A DNA stretch of 64,000 bases from an uncultured Acidobacteriota bacterium. GTDB taxonomy: Bacteria > Acidobacteriota > Terriglobia > Terriglobales > Acidobacteriaceae. Under the pieces are notes generated by a model. The model did no database searches, was not told where the DNA came from, and was given only the letters and a program-made list of their open reading frames with translations. The DNA is taken from positions 20,627 through 84,626 of the forward strand of contig CAINND010000078.1 of assembly GCA_903851035.1 (NCBI GenBank), in the 5' to 3' direction. A program made the translations under genes and the position numbers. Shown here in pieces: positions 42,459-51,551 of this stretch (position 1 is the stretch's first letter; each line of letters starts with the position of its first letter).

Positions 42459-42833
42459 TTAGGAGAGCGAGTCCTCGTGAGGATACTCGACGCGCGCGTC
42501 GCCCACCTGCATGATGATGCGCTTGCTCTGCTTGAGCTCCAGGAATGTGCACGTCGGGCAGAGGCAGGAGTATTGCAGGGTTTCACCGGTAAGGCGCTCG
42601 GCGGTAATTGGGATGGCCAACCGCACCGCCTGCTGGCAATGCTGGCAGTGTCCGGCGCCGCCCTGTATGTAGTGCATGACGCCCCAGGCACGCAGCAGCC
42701 AGATGTCACGGTTCTGCGGGTCGCGGGTGGCTGAGTCGAGCAGGCCGAAGTACTCCTGCAAGGCGCTCTTGCGCTCCTGGCTCTTCTCCGTATTCACGTC
42801 CGCACGCCCATCGTCGGTAGTCATCAGCATCAT
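42459..42833 (-). CDS. Small protein with two CxxC pairs (zinc-ribbon-like)
   Basis: About 124 aa from the Met cluster at 42833/42830/42824; the ORF track extends further to 43154 through sequence without protein character. The C-terminal half has HCQHCQQAVRL and SCLCPTCTFLEL, two CxxC pairs about 30 residues apart, suggesting a structural zinc site, and a basic KQSKRIIMQVGDARVEY end. The start is uncertain; if translation begins higher up, a hydrophobic LLPAVVGGAAMMLM segment would be included. It is divergent from the GNAT gene and convergent with dacB. Function unassigned. Confidence 0.5.
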   Translation of the reverse strand: MMLMTTDDGRADVNTEKSQERKSALQEYFGLLDSATRDPQNRDIWLLRAWGVMHYIQGGAGHCQHCQQAVRLAIPITAERLTGETLQYSCLCPTCTFLELKQSKRIIMQVGDARVEYPHEDSLS

Positions 42834-42987
42834 TGCAGCACCACCAACGACGGCGGGCAAGAGAAAATCCTGAAATGTACCTCGGCGAGCATTACCCGCC
42901 GGGGTCACCGAAGTAAGCGCCGCTGCGGCGGTTGCCCGTGTTTGGATAGACTGAGCAGAACGACCGAACTGCCTGGGAGAGAGATTG

Positions 42988-43476
42988 ATGCTGAAAATCA
43001 GCACGGCCACGCGAGAGGACTGCGGCACCATTGTGGAGATGATTCGCGGCCTGGCCGAGTATGAAAAGCTGAGCCACCTGATGACGGCTACCGAGGCCGA
43101 CCTGGAACGTGATGGCTTTGGCCCAACGCCGCGCTTCCACTGCCTGCTTGCCAAGTGGGATGACCAGCCTGCGGGCTTCGCCCTGTACTTTTACAACTAT
43201 TCGACCTTTAAGGGGCGCGCCGGAATTTACCTGGAAGACCTCTTCGTGTGGCCTCGGCTGCGCGGCAAGGGCATTGGCAAGGCTCTGCTGCTGGAGGTGG
43301 CGCGCATCGCCGTCGAAGAGGGCTGTGGGCGCTACGAGTGGCAGGTGCTGGACTGGAACCAGCCTTCGATTGATTTTTACGAGTCACTTGGCGCGCAGCG
43401 GATGAAGGAGTGGCTACCCATGCGCGTGGAGGGCGAGGCGCTGGAAAAGATGGCGGAGATGGCGCGCAAGAAGTAG
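42988..43476 (+). CDS. GNAT-family N-acetyltransferase (diamine/thialysine type)
   Basis: 162 aa from the ATG at 42988 (purine-rich GGGAGAGAG upstream). The acetyl-CoA motif A is GIYLEDLFVWPRLRGKGIGK followed by ALLLEVARIAV, and motif B is WQVLDWNQPSIDFYESLGAQ. This pattern matches the small GNAT group that acetylates polyamines or thialysine, although substrate specificity cannot be read with confidence. The gene ends at a bidirectional terminator shared with the convergent DUF6580 gene. Confidence 0.9.
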   Translation: MLKISTATREDCGTIVEMIRGLAEYEKLSHLMTATEADLERDGFGPTPRFHCLLAKWDDQPAGFALYFYNYSTFKGRAGIYLEDLFVWPRLRGKGIGKALLLEVARIAVEEGCGRYEWQVLDWNQPSIDFYESLGAQRMKEWLPMRVEGEALEKMAEMARKK

Positions 43477-43510
43477 CCAGAACGCCGCGATGGAATTCCC
43501 GCGACAACAG

Positions 43511-43540
43511 AAAAGCCGCCCCAGCTAAGGGGCGGCTTTT
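43511..43540. terminator. Bidirectional terminator between GNAT and DUF6580 genes
   Basis: A 12-bp perfect stem AAAAGCCGCCCC / GGGGCGGCTTTT with a 6-base loop gives T-runs on both strands. It ends both convergent transcripts. Confidence 0.9.
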
Positions 43541-43563
43541 GAATGCTGCGAACACCAATATTG

Positions 43564-44094
43564 TTATGCGCGCTCTTCGGCGCGGCGTGCAACCGGCAAT
43601 AGCGCTCCCAGACCGAAGAAGATGGCGGAGAAGAGCAGGTCGCTGATGGCCGTGTTGCGGAAGAACGGCACGGCGGCAGCATAGCACTGCATGAGGCCGG
43701 CCAGGTTGTGGGAGTACATCGTCCACCCTGCCCAGACCATGAAGTTGCTGACCACGAAGAACGTGACGGAGGCCAGAAGCGAGCTGGCGCCCACGCGCAG
43801 CACGCTCACCCTGGAGGCCAGCAGATAGCCCAGGCAGACGATGGCCGCATACCAGGCCCAGGTCACTACATCGCTGAAGCCAATCGCGTAGCCGTAGACA
43901 AAGCGGGTGAGGATGACATCGCTGGCGGCAAACAGAGCCACGGGGATCCAGGCGCGACGCACCAGCATCTGGCGTGAATCCAGCCGGGAGCCAAAAAAGA
44001 GCAGCGCAGCCGCAACGGGAGTGAAGTTGAAGCTCCCGGCATGGGGCATAAAGCGGGCGGCGACGGCAATGACAACAAATAGATAGGGAAGCAT
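43564..44094 (-). CDS. DUF6580-family integral membrane protein
   Basis: 176 aa from the ATG at 44094 (GAGGTGAAC upstream; the track start 13 codons higher is weaker). The family pattern R-F-x-PHAGSFNFTPVAAALLFFG is present near the N-terminus. About five helices are predicted (LPYLFVVIAVAARF; WIPVALFAASDVILT; VVTWAWYAAIVCLGYLLA; LLASVTFFVVSNFMVWAG; ISDLLFSAIFFGLGALLPV). Related proteins are annotated only by domain, so no function is given. Minus strand, convergent with GNAT. Confidence 0.8.
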   Translation of the reverse strand: MLPYLFVVIAVAARFMPHAGSFNFTPVAAALLFFGSRLDSRQMLVRRAWIPVALFAASDVILTRFVYGYAIGFSDVVTWAWYAAIVCLGYLLASRVSVLRVGASSLLASVTFFVVSNFMVWAGWTMYSHNLAGLMQCYAAAVPFFRNTAISDLLFSAIFFGLGALLPVARRAEERA

Positions 44095-44223
44095 GTTCAC
44101 CTCATTGGAGACTGATATCGATTCTTTCGTCATCGCCGCCCAGCGTCAAGAGTCAGTTGGAAAAATTGAACCTCAGTCAAAACGTTTCCGGGCGCAACGG
44201 GATTTTTTCCTGACCGGGTGGCC

Positions 44224-45267
44224 TCAGCGCGACGGCGGCGGACGAAAGCCTTCATAGACCGGGCGATGGGCGGAATCGAGCTGGATGTAGGCCGTTAGCA
44301 CGTCGCGGCCAGTGTCATTCAGGTAAAGGAAGCGCACATCGCGCAGGCGCACCAGGTCGCCGCCAACCGGCTGGGGCAGGTGTTCGGCTTCGAGGATGGG
44401 GAAGCGCGCCCACTCCAGGTAGGCACGACCCAGGCGGCTCTGGCTGGCGGCGCGAGTAACATCGTTGGCCTCAGGCTTAAAGTAGGCCACGGAATGCTCG
44501 CCGGGATCGACCTCCGGGGTGAAGGAATCCACACGAGCCGTGAAGTAGCCTGTGTCGGTTTCCGCCACGCCGCCCCAGCGGAAGGGATTGATCATCGTCG
44601 GGAAGGCGGCGACGCGATGCGAGGGCTGGCCGTGGAACTCGTAAGCGTCAAGAACGGCCAGGGCACGGCGGTGTTCGAAGTCCCGAAAGGCCCACAGGGC
44701 GACGACGAAGATCAGTGCGGTGATGGCCGCGCCACGGCCGCGCGGACCACGCTGGCGCGCGCCAATCTCCGAATTGATGAGGGCGAAGAGCCAGGGCAGG
44801 GTGAGCGCCAGAATGAACGCGGCCAGAATCAGCGGCTCGACGATGAAGACGATGTCCCAGGCATACCAGGTACGCACAAAGGGATAAAAGGGACGCAGGC
44901 CGTAGTTGTTGGTGAAGTCCAGCAACAGGTGCGAGAGTGCAGCGAGGCAGGCAAACAGATAGAGCCACGCCCAGTGGCGTACGGCAGGCGCGGCAAGGCC
45001 ACGGCGGCGTCGATAACGTTGCCAAAGAACGTCGCATAGCCACACGACGCCCACGACAAAGGCGGCCACAAAAGGCACGGCAAGAAACGTGTGAGTAATT
45101 CCGCGATGCGCGATGAAGCCGGTGGCCGAGCCTCGGACATAGGCCACAACGTCGAGATCGGCGGCCTCGGCGGCCAGCGCCATGGTCACCGTAGCGAGGG
45201 CGGTTTTGCGATTGCAGCCGGCGCGGCTGAGGACGGCTCCGGTGAGAAAGTGAGTGACGGGTTCCAT
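44224..45267 (-). CDS. Membrane-bound metal-dependent hydrolase, YdjM/DUF457 family
   Basis: 347 aa. The N-terminus MEPVTHFLTGAVLSRAGC and the downstream AHRGITHTFLAVPFV carry the conserved His residues of the YdjM (DUF457) family, with an Asp in AAEAADLDVVAYV. Four or more helices follow (FVAAFVVGVVWLCDVL; WLYLFACLAALSHLLLDF; DIVFIVEPLILAAFILALTL; AAITALIFVVALWAF), then a soluble C-terminal domain of about 150 residues. The family is widespread in bacteria and its biochemical role is not settled. Upstream neighbour on the same strand is a lipid kinase, 125 bases away. Confidence 0.85.
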   Translation of the reverse strand: MEPVTHFLTGAVLSRAGCNRKTALATVTMALAAEAADLDVVAYVRGSATGFIAHRGITHTFLAVPFVAAFVVGVVWLCDVLWQRYRRRRGLAAPAVRHWAWLYLFACLAALSHLLLDFTNNYGLRPFYPFVRTWYAWDIVFIVEPLILAAFILALTLPWLFALINSEIGARQRGPRGRGAAITALIFVVALWAFRDFEHRRALAVLDAYEFHGQPSHRVAAFPTMINPFRWGGVAETDTGYFTARVDSFTPEVDPGEHSVAYFKPEANDVTRAASQSRLGRAYLEWARFPILEAEHLPQPVGGDLVRLRDVRFLYLNDTGRDVLTAYIQLDSAHRPVYEGFRPPPSR

Positions 45268-45392
45268 GGGCTGGTGTTGAGGTTCGCAAGTGGCGGCGGA
45301 AAAGTCAAAGGGGGTGCGTGCGGTGGATAGGCCGGCGGCTGAAATCCCAACGCCATTGAGGATTATGCCGGGGTGGCAAAAGGCATGAAACG

Positions 45393-46394
45393 TTAAATCC
45401 GGCTGACGGTTTCTCCGTCGGCTTGCTGGGGCGTTTCCGCCATCTTTGGAGGCAGCAGCAGGGTGAGCGCCGAGGGGACGATGGCGATCTCGGCAGGTGC
45501 GGGGCCAAGCAGCTCTCCATCGGCCTGCACGCGCAGCATGCGGGCGCGCACCTCCGGCGGATGGCAGATGACGGACTTTGCCGAGAGGAATCCCATCTCA
45601 CTGGCCTCCGCCGAATCGAGCTCATCGTAGGGAGCCATGCCGGTGAGCGCCTGCAGGGCATAGCGCATCAGGTGAGAGCGCGACGGACTGCGCAAAAGCA
45701 CCAGGCGGAGATCATCGCGCAGCAGAGAGCTGCCGGGCTGCCAGTGGCGCAGAGGTCCGCCAAAAGAGCGCACGCGCATGGCCACCAGTTCAAGTGCCGT
45801 GGTCACCATGGGGCGGCCCTCACTGGTGATGATCTCGACGGGAAACGGAATGAACTTGTGGCGGAAGAGCAGGCGCGCGCCCTGCGAGTAGTAGGTGAGA
45901 AAACCTCCGCGCTGCTTGGCCCTGGCGTTGGCGCGGTAGAGCAATTCTGCGTGCACGCCGACGCCGGCGGCCACGGTGAAGAAGCGCGAGCGTCCGGCGG
46001 CCGTAATGCGGCCCAGCGAGATGCGGCGCGGCGCAAAGTGCAGCAGCTGCGCGGCGGCACGCTCGGGGCTGTTGCCGAGGCCGAGATCGTGAGCCAGCAC
46101 GTTGCCCGTGCCCAGCGGAATGACGCCCATGACGGCCTCGGTCTGCGCCACGCCCTGCAAAACATCGAATACGGTGCCGTCGCCGCCGCAGGCGATGACC
46201 GCGTCACAGCCATGGGCAATGGCCTGGCGGGCCTGGCCACCGGCGGAGCCACGCGCCTGGGTGGCTTCCACGCGCACATCCATTCCGCCGCGGCGCAGCA
46301 CATCGGCCACGCGCCGCACGGTGGCCGTGCGCGCATCCAGATGCGCGCCGCTGACCGGATTGAAGAGCAGAAGAGCCTTGCGAATGGAGGTCAT
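45393..46394 (-). CDS. Diacylglycerol/lipid kinase family protein (YegS/BmrU-like)
   Basis: 333 aa. The ATP-binding core contains the diagnostic FNPVSG near residue 11, ACGGDGTVFDVLQG and PLGTGNVLAHDLGL, with a C-terminal beta-sandwich domain ending in ALTLLLPPKMAETPQ. These are the marks of the DAGK-catalytic family, which phosphorylates diacylglycerol, sphingosine-like or other lipids; the exact lipid is unknown. The C-terminal region also matches YegS-type LCB5 proteins. It lies downstream of a REC-DUF4388 gene on the same strand. Confidence 0.9.
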   Translation of the reverse strand: MTSIRKALLLFNPVSGAHLDARTATVRRVADVLRRGGMDVRVEATQARGSAGGQARQAIAHGCDAVIACGGDGTVFDVLQGVAQTEAVMGVIPLGTGNVLAHDLGLGNSPERAAAQLLHFAPRRISLGRITAAGRSRFFTVAAGVGVHAELLYRANARAKQRGGFLTYYSQGARLLFRHKFIPFPVEIITSEGRPMVTTALELVAMRVRSFGGPLRHWQPGSSLLRDDLRLVLLRSPSRSHLMRYALQALTGMAPYDELDSAEASEMGFLSAKSVICHPPEVRARMLRVQADGELLGPAPAEIAIVPSALTLLLPPKMAETPQQADGETVSRI

Positions 46395-46530
46395 CGGTTT
46401 AACTTCCCGGCGAGTATATCGTACGGGGATTGCACGACGGTTACAGCCGCATCCGAAGGGTCAACCGGGGCAAAAACAAAGGGCGCGGCCACTGTGGGCG
46501 CCGCGCCGAGGAGCGATAAAACAGTTACAA

Positions 46531-47274
46531 CTACGCTGTGGCCGCCGTGGCTTCCAGGTCGCGCTGCGCCTCGTCAAACAGTCGCAGGGCCTCCAGCAAA
46601 ACGCTTTGCGTGCTGTGGTGGATGGTGGGCTCGCATTCGACGCGCTCGAACTCAATCTGGAAGCTGCCTTCACTCCAGCAGGCGACCTTGTAAACGGCAT
46701 GTTCGCCGCGCAGGTCGCCGAGAGTTGCATGGGCCAACTGGCCGTCGTGGAAGAACATCTCACACTGCTCGTTGGGACGGCTGAGCAGCAGACGGCAGCT
46801 CTTGCGTCCCATGTCGAGGGTTTGCAGCAGGTCCACCACGCTCATTTGCGCCAGGGTGCCGCGGACGTTGGTGGAGCTGTTGCCCTCGCGGGTGGCCTTG
46901 CTGAGGCGCACGCGATCCAGCACGCGCTTGACCTTGATTACGGCCTCATCCACGAAGAAGGGCTTTTCAATGAAGTCCTCCACCAGGGGGCTGGAACCGG
47001 CCAGGGGACCACTGATGTCAGAGCGCGAGGCCATCATCATCACCGCTACCTGGGGATACTGGGTACGCAACTGCGTCAGCAACTCGACGCCGCTCTGCTC
47101 CGGCATGCGGAAGTCGCTCAGGATAAGATCCGGCGTGACGCTGCCGACGCGGCGCAGAGCCTCCGTGGCACTGGCCACGGGAAAGACCTCGGCCTCCTGC
47201 GAAAGGCTGTACAGCAGAAGATCACGAATGACCGGATTGTCGTCCACCAACAGAACCTGCAGGCCCTTTTCCAT
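46531..47274 (-). CDS. Response regulator with C-terminal DUF4388 domain
   Basis: 247 aa from the ATG at 47274. An N-terminal receiver domain has the acidic pocket (LLVDDNPVIRD), the phospho-acceptor in LILSDFRMPEQSG and the switch Lys in DFIEKPFFVDEAV. A DUF4388 (PATAN) domain begins near RGTLAQMSVVDLLQTLDMGR and ends with a helical LLEALRLFDEAQRD. DUF4388 proteins are thought to take part in protein-protein signalling rather than DNA binding. No HTH is seen. The cognate kinase is not adjacent; the orphan hybrid kinase near 8-10 kb is only a possibility. Confidence 0.92.
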   Translation of the reverse strand: MEKGLQVLLVDDNPVIRDLLLYSLSQEAEVFPVASATEALRRVGSVTPDLILSDFRMPEQSGVELLTQLRTQYPQVAVMMMASRSDISGPLAGSSPLVEDFIEKPFFVDEAVIKVKRVLDRVRLSKATREGNSSTNVRGTLAQMSVVDLLQTLDMGRKSCRLLLSRPNEQCEMFFHDGQLAHATLGDLRGEHAVYKVACWSEGSFQIEFERVECEPTIHHSTQSVLLEALRLFDEAQRDLEATAATA

Positions 47275-47316
47275 GATTACCCACCACCTCAACAATTTCC
47301 TGACGGCCGGAGGATG

Positions 47317-47859
47317 TCAGTTACGGCGATAATCGCCGCTTTTGCCGCCGCTTTTCTTCTCCAACTGGATGTTACGGATGACGATGCCCTTGTCTAAAGC
47401 CTTGCACATGTCATAGACGGTGAGCGCCGCTACCGTGACTGCCGTTAGAGCCTCCATCTCCACCCCGGTGGCATCCGTGGCCGTTACCCGGGAGTGAAGC
47501 TTGACGCCATCCTCGCACAGGGTATGGGAGATATCTACGTAACGAAGGGGTATTGGATGACACATAGGTACTAGCTCTGAAGTGCGCTTGGCGGCCTGAA
47601 TTCCCGCGAAACGAGCCACCTCAAAGGGATCACCCTTGGGGTTAGAAGCTAATGCTTTCAATACTTTAGAACTCATCTCCAGCCGGGCGCTGGCCTCTGC
47701 CGTGCGCTGGGTGGTGGCCTTGGCACTGACGTCCACCATGCGGGCGCGGCCGGCGCGGTCGTAGTGCGAGAGCTTTGCCGCCGGTTTCACCACAGACTTG
47801 GCAATAGATTTTGTGGCAGGCAGGGGTGCGGACTTTGATTTCCGTGCGCGAATGGCCAT
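47317..47859 (-). CDS. moaC: Cyclic pyranopterin monophosphate synthase with basic N-terminal tail
   Basis: Molybdopterin biosynthesis enzyme acting with MoaA to make cPMP. 180 aa from the ATG at 47859, which has an excellent GGAGGTGAT 7 bases upstream. The catalytic core is clear: LSHYDRAGRARMVDVSAKA, ELVPMCHPIPLRYVDIS with the His pair, and AVTVAALTVYDMCKALDKG. A roughly 30-residue Lys/Ala/Ser-rich extension (KSKSAPLPATKSIAKSVVK) precedes the core and is not part of the usual enzyme. Divergent from a Gfo/Idh gene. Confidence 0.94.
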   Translation of the reverse strand: MAIRARKSKSAPLPATKSIAKSVVKPAAKLSHYDRAGRARMVDVSAKATTQRTAEASARLEMSSKVLKALASNPKGDPFEVARFAGIQAAKRTSELVPMCHPIPLRYVDISHTLCEDGVKLHSRVTATDATGVEMEALTAVTVAALTVYDMCKALDKGIVIRNIQLEKKSGGKSGDYRRN

Positions 47860-48060
47860 CGGGGAATCACCTCCGTTGCCGCCTGCAAGTGGACGCTTGT
47901 TCAGCCTCGCTCCTGCCGGGTGGCAACCCCTCGGATTGTAGGGCGTGGCGGGGCAATGGGCGTAGTGCCAAATCAGGCTCCCCGGGGAATGCGTCATTGT
48001 GTGCTAACCCGGTGTGCAAAGCGGGGCTTTCCCCCGGCGGTGGGCATCTGCGAAAATCAA

Positions 48061-49068
48061 ATGGTGACCCAGGAAAAACTATCCGTTGCAGTTATTGGCG
48101 TTGGCTCGTTTGGACAGAACCACGCCCGCGTGTATCAGGAACTGGCCGCCGAGGGCGCCGAGCTGGTGGCCGTAGTGGATGCCGACCTTGCCCGCGCCCA
48201 GTCCATTGCCCAGGCCCATGGCGGGCAGGCCTTTGCCAGCGTGGATGAGATGCTGGCTGCCACGCCCAACCTGAAAGCCGCCAGCGTGGCCGTGCCCACC
48301 GTGGCTCACCTTGCTGCCGCACGCCAGCTGATGGAGCGCGGCGTGGATGTGCTGATTGAAAAGCCATTGGCCGTGACCTTGGCGGAGGCCGACGAGCTGA
48401 TTGCCGTGGCCACTAAGCTGGGCCGCGTGGCGCAGGTGGGCCACCTGGAGCGCTTTAATCCGGCGGTGCGCGCAACATGGCAGTTGCTGACGCGTCCCAT
48501 GTTCTTCGAGGTGCACCGGCTGAGCGTCTTTACTCCGCGCTCGCTGGATGTGGACGTGGTGCTGGACCTGATGATTCACGATCTGGACATTGTGCTGAAG
48601 ATGGCCAATAGCCCGGTGCGCGAGCTGCGCGCCGTTGGGCTGCCGGTGCTGACAGGCAAGGTGGACATCGCCAATGTTCGCATTGAGTTCGAGAGCGGCT
48701 GCATTGCCAATTTCACGGCCAGCCGCATCAGCACCGAGAGGGTACGCAAGCTGCGCTTCTTCCAGCCGGCGCAGTATGTGTCGCTCGATTACTCCCGCCG
48801 CGACGTCTTCTCCTTGAGCATTAAGCCCACGGCGGGCGGTACGCCGGAGATCGTTCCCTTTAAGCCGGAGGTGAGCGCCGAAGAGCCTCTGCGGGCGGAG
48901 TTGAGCAGCTTTTTGAAGGCCGTGCGCGAGCGCAGCACACCCGAAGTCACCCTGGCCGACGGCCGCGCCGCACTGGCCCTGGCCCTGGAAATCCAGCAGC
49001 AGATGGCCGAGCACCAGAAGCGCGCCCATTTGGACGAGCTGATGAAGGGTGCGGCAGGGCTGCGCTAA
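48061..49068 (+). CDS. Gfo/Idh/MocA-family NAD(P)-dependent oxidoreductase
   Basis: 335 aa from the ATG at 48061; the upstream 47 codons in the ORF track are not supported. The Rossmann motif AVIGVGSFGQNHARVYQEL starts the protein, followed by the family signature VLIEKPLAVTLAEADELI (catalytic Lys region) and a beta-sheet C-domain (HRLSVFTPRSLDVDVVLDLM). Many members act on sugars or inositols. Because LPS genes are nearby, a nucleotide-sugar 3-dehydrogenase such as GnnA is one candidate, but the substrate cannot be decided. Divergent from moaC. Confidence 0.85.
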   Translation: MVTQEKLSVAVIGVGSFGQNHARVYQELAAEGAELVAVVDADLARAQSIAQAHGGQAFASVDEMLAATPNLKAASVAVPTVAHLAAARQLMERGVDVLIEKPLAVTLAEADELIAVATKLGRVAQVGHLERFNPAVRATWQLLTRPMFFEVHRLSVFTPRSLDVDVVLDLMIHDLDIVLKMANSPVRELRAVGLPVLTGKVDIANVRIEFESGCIANFTASRISTERVRKLRFFQPAQYVSLDYSRRDVFSLSIKPTAGGTPEIVPFKPEVSAEEPLRAELSSFLKAVRERSTPEVTLADGRAALALALEIQQQMAEHQKRAHLDELMKGAAGLR

Positions 49069-49293
49069 TCTGACTGCGGGCGGATGTACCTGCTGTGACT
49101 CGGCTTTGTAAATATCTGTAAGGACGGGGCCAAGGCCGGGATTTCGCCAGATTCAATGCCCGCGCGGGTGAGAGAATAATCAACGGGCCAGGGTGTGCCG
49201 GGCTGACCGATGACCGACGGCGGCGAATAGAGATTCCTACGGCGGGTAGAGCCCGCGGGAGCAGCTCCCATCAGTAGCGACAATCAGAATCCG

Positions 49294-50316
49294 ATGAGTG
49301 TGGTGCCACCGCCTGATGGGCCGGTGCGCCGCCCCACGCGCACGCTGCTGCCGGACACGGGCGAATTTATTCCGCACATGCTGGCCGAGCTGGAAGATGA
49401 GTTGGCACGCTCGCGAATGCGCGAGGCCTTCTGGATCTCGGTCATCGTTCACATTCTGATGGTGCTGCTGATTATCTTTTCGCCGGAGTTGCTGCCCAAG
49501 TGGGCACAGCCGCACATCCTGCGCGCCGAGGACCTGGCGAAAAACAAGAACCTGACCTTCCTGGAGCTGCCGCCGGATGTGCAGAAGGTTCCCAAGGTGA
49601 AGGCCGACAAGCTGAGTGATAAGGATCGTCAGAGCCAGTCGCGGCACCCGATTGACGAAAAAACTTTGGAGGAGTTGCGCAAGGGCAACCAGCGCCCACC
49701 TTCTCCGCAGCCTTCGGAGCAGGAGGCTCCGCCGGCATCGGGCCTGCCGCAGCAGCAGGGCAACGGCATGCGACAGCAATACACCCAGCCCACGCAGCGC
49801 ATGGAGCCCGAGGAGCGTCCCGATCCCAACGCCTTCCGCATGCCGGGCTCGGCCGGAGATCAGATCGCGCAGGCAGCCCGCGGCGCAGGACGCTTCCGCA
49901 CCGGCGGTGGCGGCTCCGGCTATGGCATCGGCCCGGTGGATCGCAACGCCCGCATGGGCGGACTGGACATCCTGAGCGACACGCAGGGCGTGGACTTTGG
50001 CCCCTACCTGTCGCGCGCGCTGCAATCGATCAAGAACAACTGGTACAACCTGATTCCGGAAGAGGCCCGGCCGCCGCTGATGAAGCACGGCAAGGTGACC
50101 ATCCGCTTCCTCATCATGCCAAACGGCAAGGTGGCGGGTTTATTTATTGAGACGCCTTCGGGAGACGTTCCGCTGGATCGCGCGGCCTACGGCGGCATTA
50201 CCGGCTCAGACCCTTTCTCGCCCCTGCCGCACGAATTCCACGGCCCTTACCTGGCGCTGCGCATTCGCTTTTTCTACAACCCGGCGACGGGTGAGATGGA
50301 ATCCGATTCCAACTGA
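49294..50316 (+). CDS. TonB-like energy-transducing protein
   Basis: 340 aa. A cytosolic start of about 45 residues is followed by one membrane helix (AFWISVIVHILMVLLIIF, residues 45-63). A long periplasmic region with a Pro/Gln-rich linker (RPPSPQPSEQEAPPASGL) and a Gly-rich piece comes next. The C-terminal TonB domain contains VDFGPYLSRALQSIKNNWYN and GKVTIRFLIMPNGKVAGLFI, matching the TonB C-terminal fold that contacts outer-membrane receptors. No exbB or exbD gene is adjacent, so partners must be elsewhere. It lies 225 bp after the Gfo/Idh gene; no clear promoter was found in that gap. Confidence 0.85.
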   Translation: MSVVPPPDGPVRRPTRTLLPDTGEFIPHMLAELEDELARSRMREAFWISVIVHILMVLLIIFSPELLPKWAQPHILRAEDLAKNKNLTFLELPPDVQKVPKVKADKLSDKDRQSQSRHPIDEKTLEELRKGNQRPPSPQPSEQEAPPASGLPQQQGNGMRQQYTQPTQRMEPEERPDPNAFRMPGSAGDQIAQAARGAGRFRTGGGGSGYGIGPVDRNARMGGLDILSDTQGVDFGPYLSRALQSIKNNWYNLIPEEARPPLMKHGKVTIRFLIMPNGKVAGLFIETPSGDVPLDRAAYGGITGSDPFSPLPHEFHGPYLALRIRFFYNPATGEMESDSN

Positions 50317-50360
50317 TTTGCGCGGAATGATCGCTTCGGATTACGCCGCGGCGCGTTAGA

Positions 50361-50501
50361 ATGACCCGCATGGCGCTGCTGAACCGCCAACCCGAGGTGC
50401 CGCAGACGATCGGCGTGCTGATTGTGCTGGGGCTTGTGCTAGCGGTGGCCGTGGCGCGCAGTTTGCCCTTCTTTTCGCACCATATCTTCAGGCTGCGATG
50501 A
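50361..50501 (+). CDS. 46-aa single-helix membrane microprotein (not in ORF track)
   Basis: ATG at 50361, TGA at 50499-50501. The product has a basic start (MTRMALLNRQPEVPQT), one strong hydrophobic helix (IGVLIVLGLVLAVAVA, residues 17-32) and a short His/Arg tail. The stop overlaps the miaA start by four bases (ATGA), implying coupled translation. A second Met four codons in is an alternative start (43 aa). The region is in frame with no stop, and the overlap is the main support; there is no strong Shine-Dalgarno. Family unrecognised. It could be a small regulator or an assembly factor. Confidence 0.5.
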   Translation: MTRMALLNRQPEVPQTIGVLIVLGLVLAVAVARSLPFFSHHIFRLR

Positions 50502-51454
50502 ACCGGGCCGCGATGAACTCCACTGCTGCAAAGCTCTCCCCGATGATTGTGGTGGCCGGTCCGACGGCCAGCGGCAAAAGCCATTTGGCCATTCGGCTTG
50601 CCGAGCGCTTTGGCGGAGAGATCATCAGTTGCGATTCGGTGGCCGTCTATCGTGAGTTCGAGCTGGGCACGGCCAAGCCATCCTTGGAGGATCGCGCGCG
50701 CATTCCTCACCACCTGATTGACGTGGCCGCGCCCACGGATCACTTCACCGCCGGAGACTACTCGCGGCTGGCGCGTGAAGCCGCCCGCGAGATTACCTCG
50801 CGCGGAAGACTGCCCATCCTCTGCGGCGGCACGGGACTTTACCTGCGCGCGATGCTGGATGGCCTCTTCGAAGGGCCGGGACGCGATGAGACGCTGCGCG
50901 AACGGCTGCGGCGGGTGGTGCGTCCGAATCTGTTATGGCGGATGCTGCGGCGAGTCGATCCCGAGGCCGCACGGCGCATCCATGCCAACGACCACTCCAA
51001 GCTCATACGCGCCATCGAAGTAAGCGTGGCCGCCCGCAGACCCATTACGGAGTTGCAGCGCGAGGGCAGCGAACCGCTTGCGGGCTATCAAGTGCTAAAG
51101 CTGGGATTGAACCCCGCGCGCGAGAAACTTTACGAACGCATCAACCTCCGCTGTGAGCAGATGTTTGCCGCCGGACTGGTGGAGGAGACGCGGCAGATCG
51201 TCTCCCGGCATGGCGACAACCTGTTCGCCCTGCGCGCGCTGGGCTACCGCCAGGCAATGGAGCAACTGCGCGGCGAATGCACGCTAAACGAGGCTGTTGC
51301 GCGGGCGCAGCAGGGCCACCGCAACTACGCCAAGCGCCAGTGGACGTGGTTCCGCCGCGACGCCGATATGTGCTGGCTGGATGGCTTTGGTGAAGACGTG
51401 GCCGATGAGGCCGAGGCGCTGGTGGAGAAATTTCTCGCCGCCTCAGCTCTATAA
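50498..51454 (+). CDS. miaA: tRNA dimethylallyltransferase
   Basis: Adds a dimethylallyl group to A37 of tRNAs that read UNN codons, 318 aa. The P-loop is VAGPTASGKSHLAIRLAERF, the DSxQVY-like element is CDSVAVYREFELGTAKPS, and the C-terminal motifs ALGYRQAMEQLRGE and the closing RQWTWFRRD match the family. The ATG overlaps the microprotein stop. ATG codons at residues 6 and 16 could be alternative starts. It is followed 97 bases later by rfaE1. Confidence 0.95.
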   Translation: MNRAAMNSTAAKLSPMIVVAGPTASGKSHLAIRLAERFGGEIISCDSVAVYREFELGTAKPSLEDRARIPHHLIDVAAPTDHFTAGDYSRLAREAAREITSRGRLPILCGGTGLYLRAMLDGLFEGPGRDETLRERLRRVVRPNLLWRMLRRVDPEAARRIHANDHSKLIRAIEVSVAARRPITELQREGSEPLAGYQVLKLGLNPAREKLYERINLRCEQMFAAGLVEETRQIVSRHGDNLFALRALGYRQAMEQLRGECTLNEAVARAQQGHRNYAKRQWTWFRRDADMCWLDGFGEDVADEAEALVEKFLAASAL

Positions 51455-51551
51455 ATCCCGAATGGTCACCGGTGCCGGGATGGTCATGACCGCTGCCGGG
51501 CGTGGAATCCGCACCGCCAGTTTCGGCCGGGCGTGAGAGAATCTAACGATT

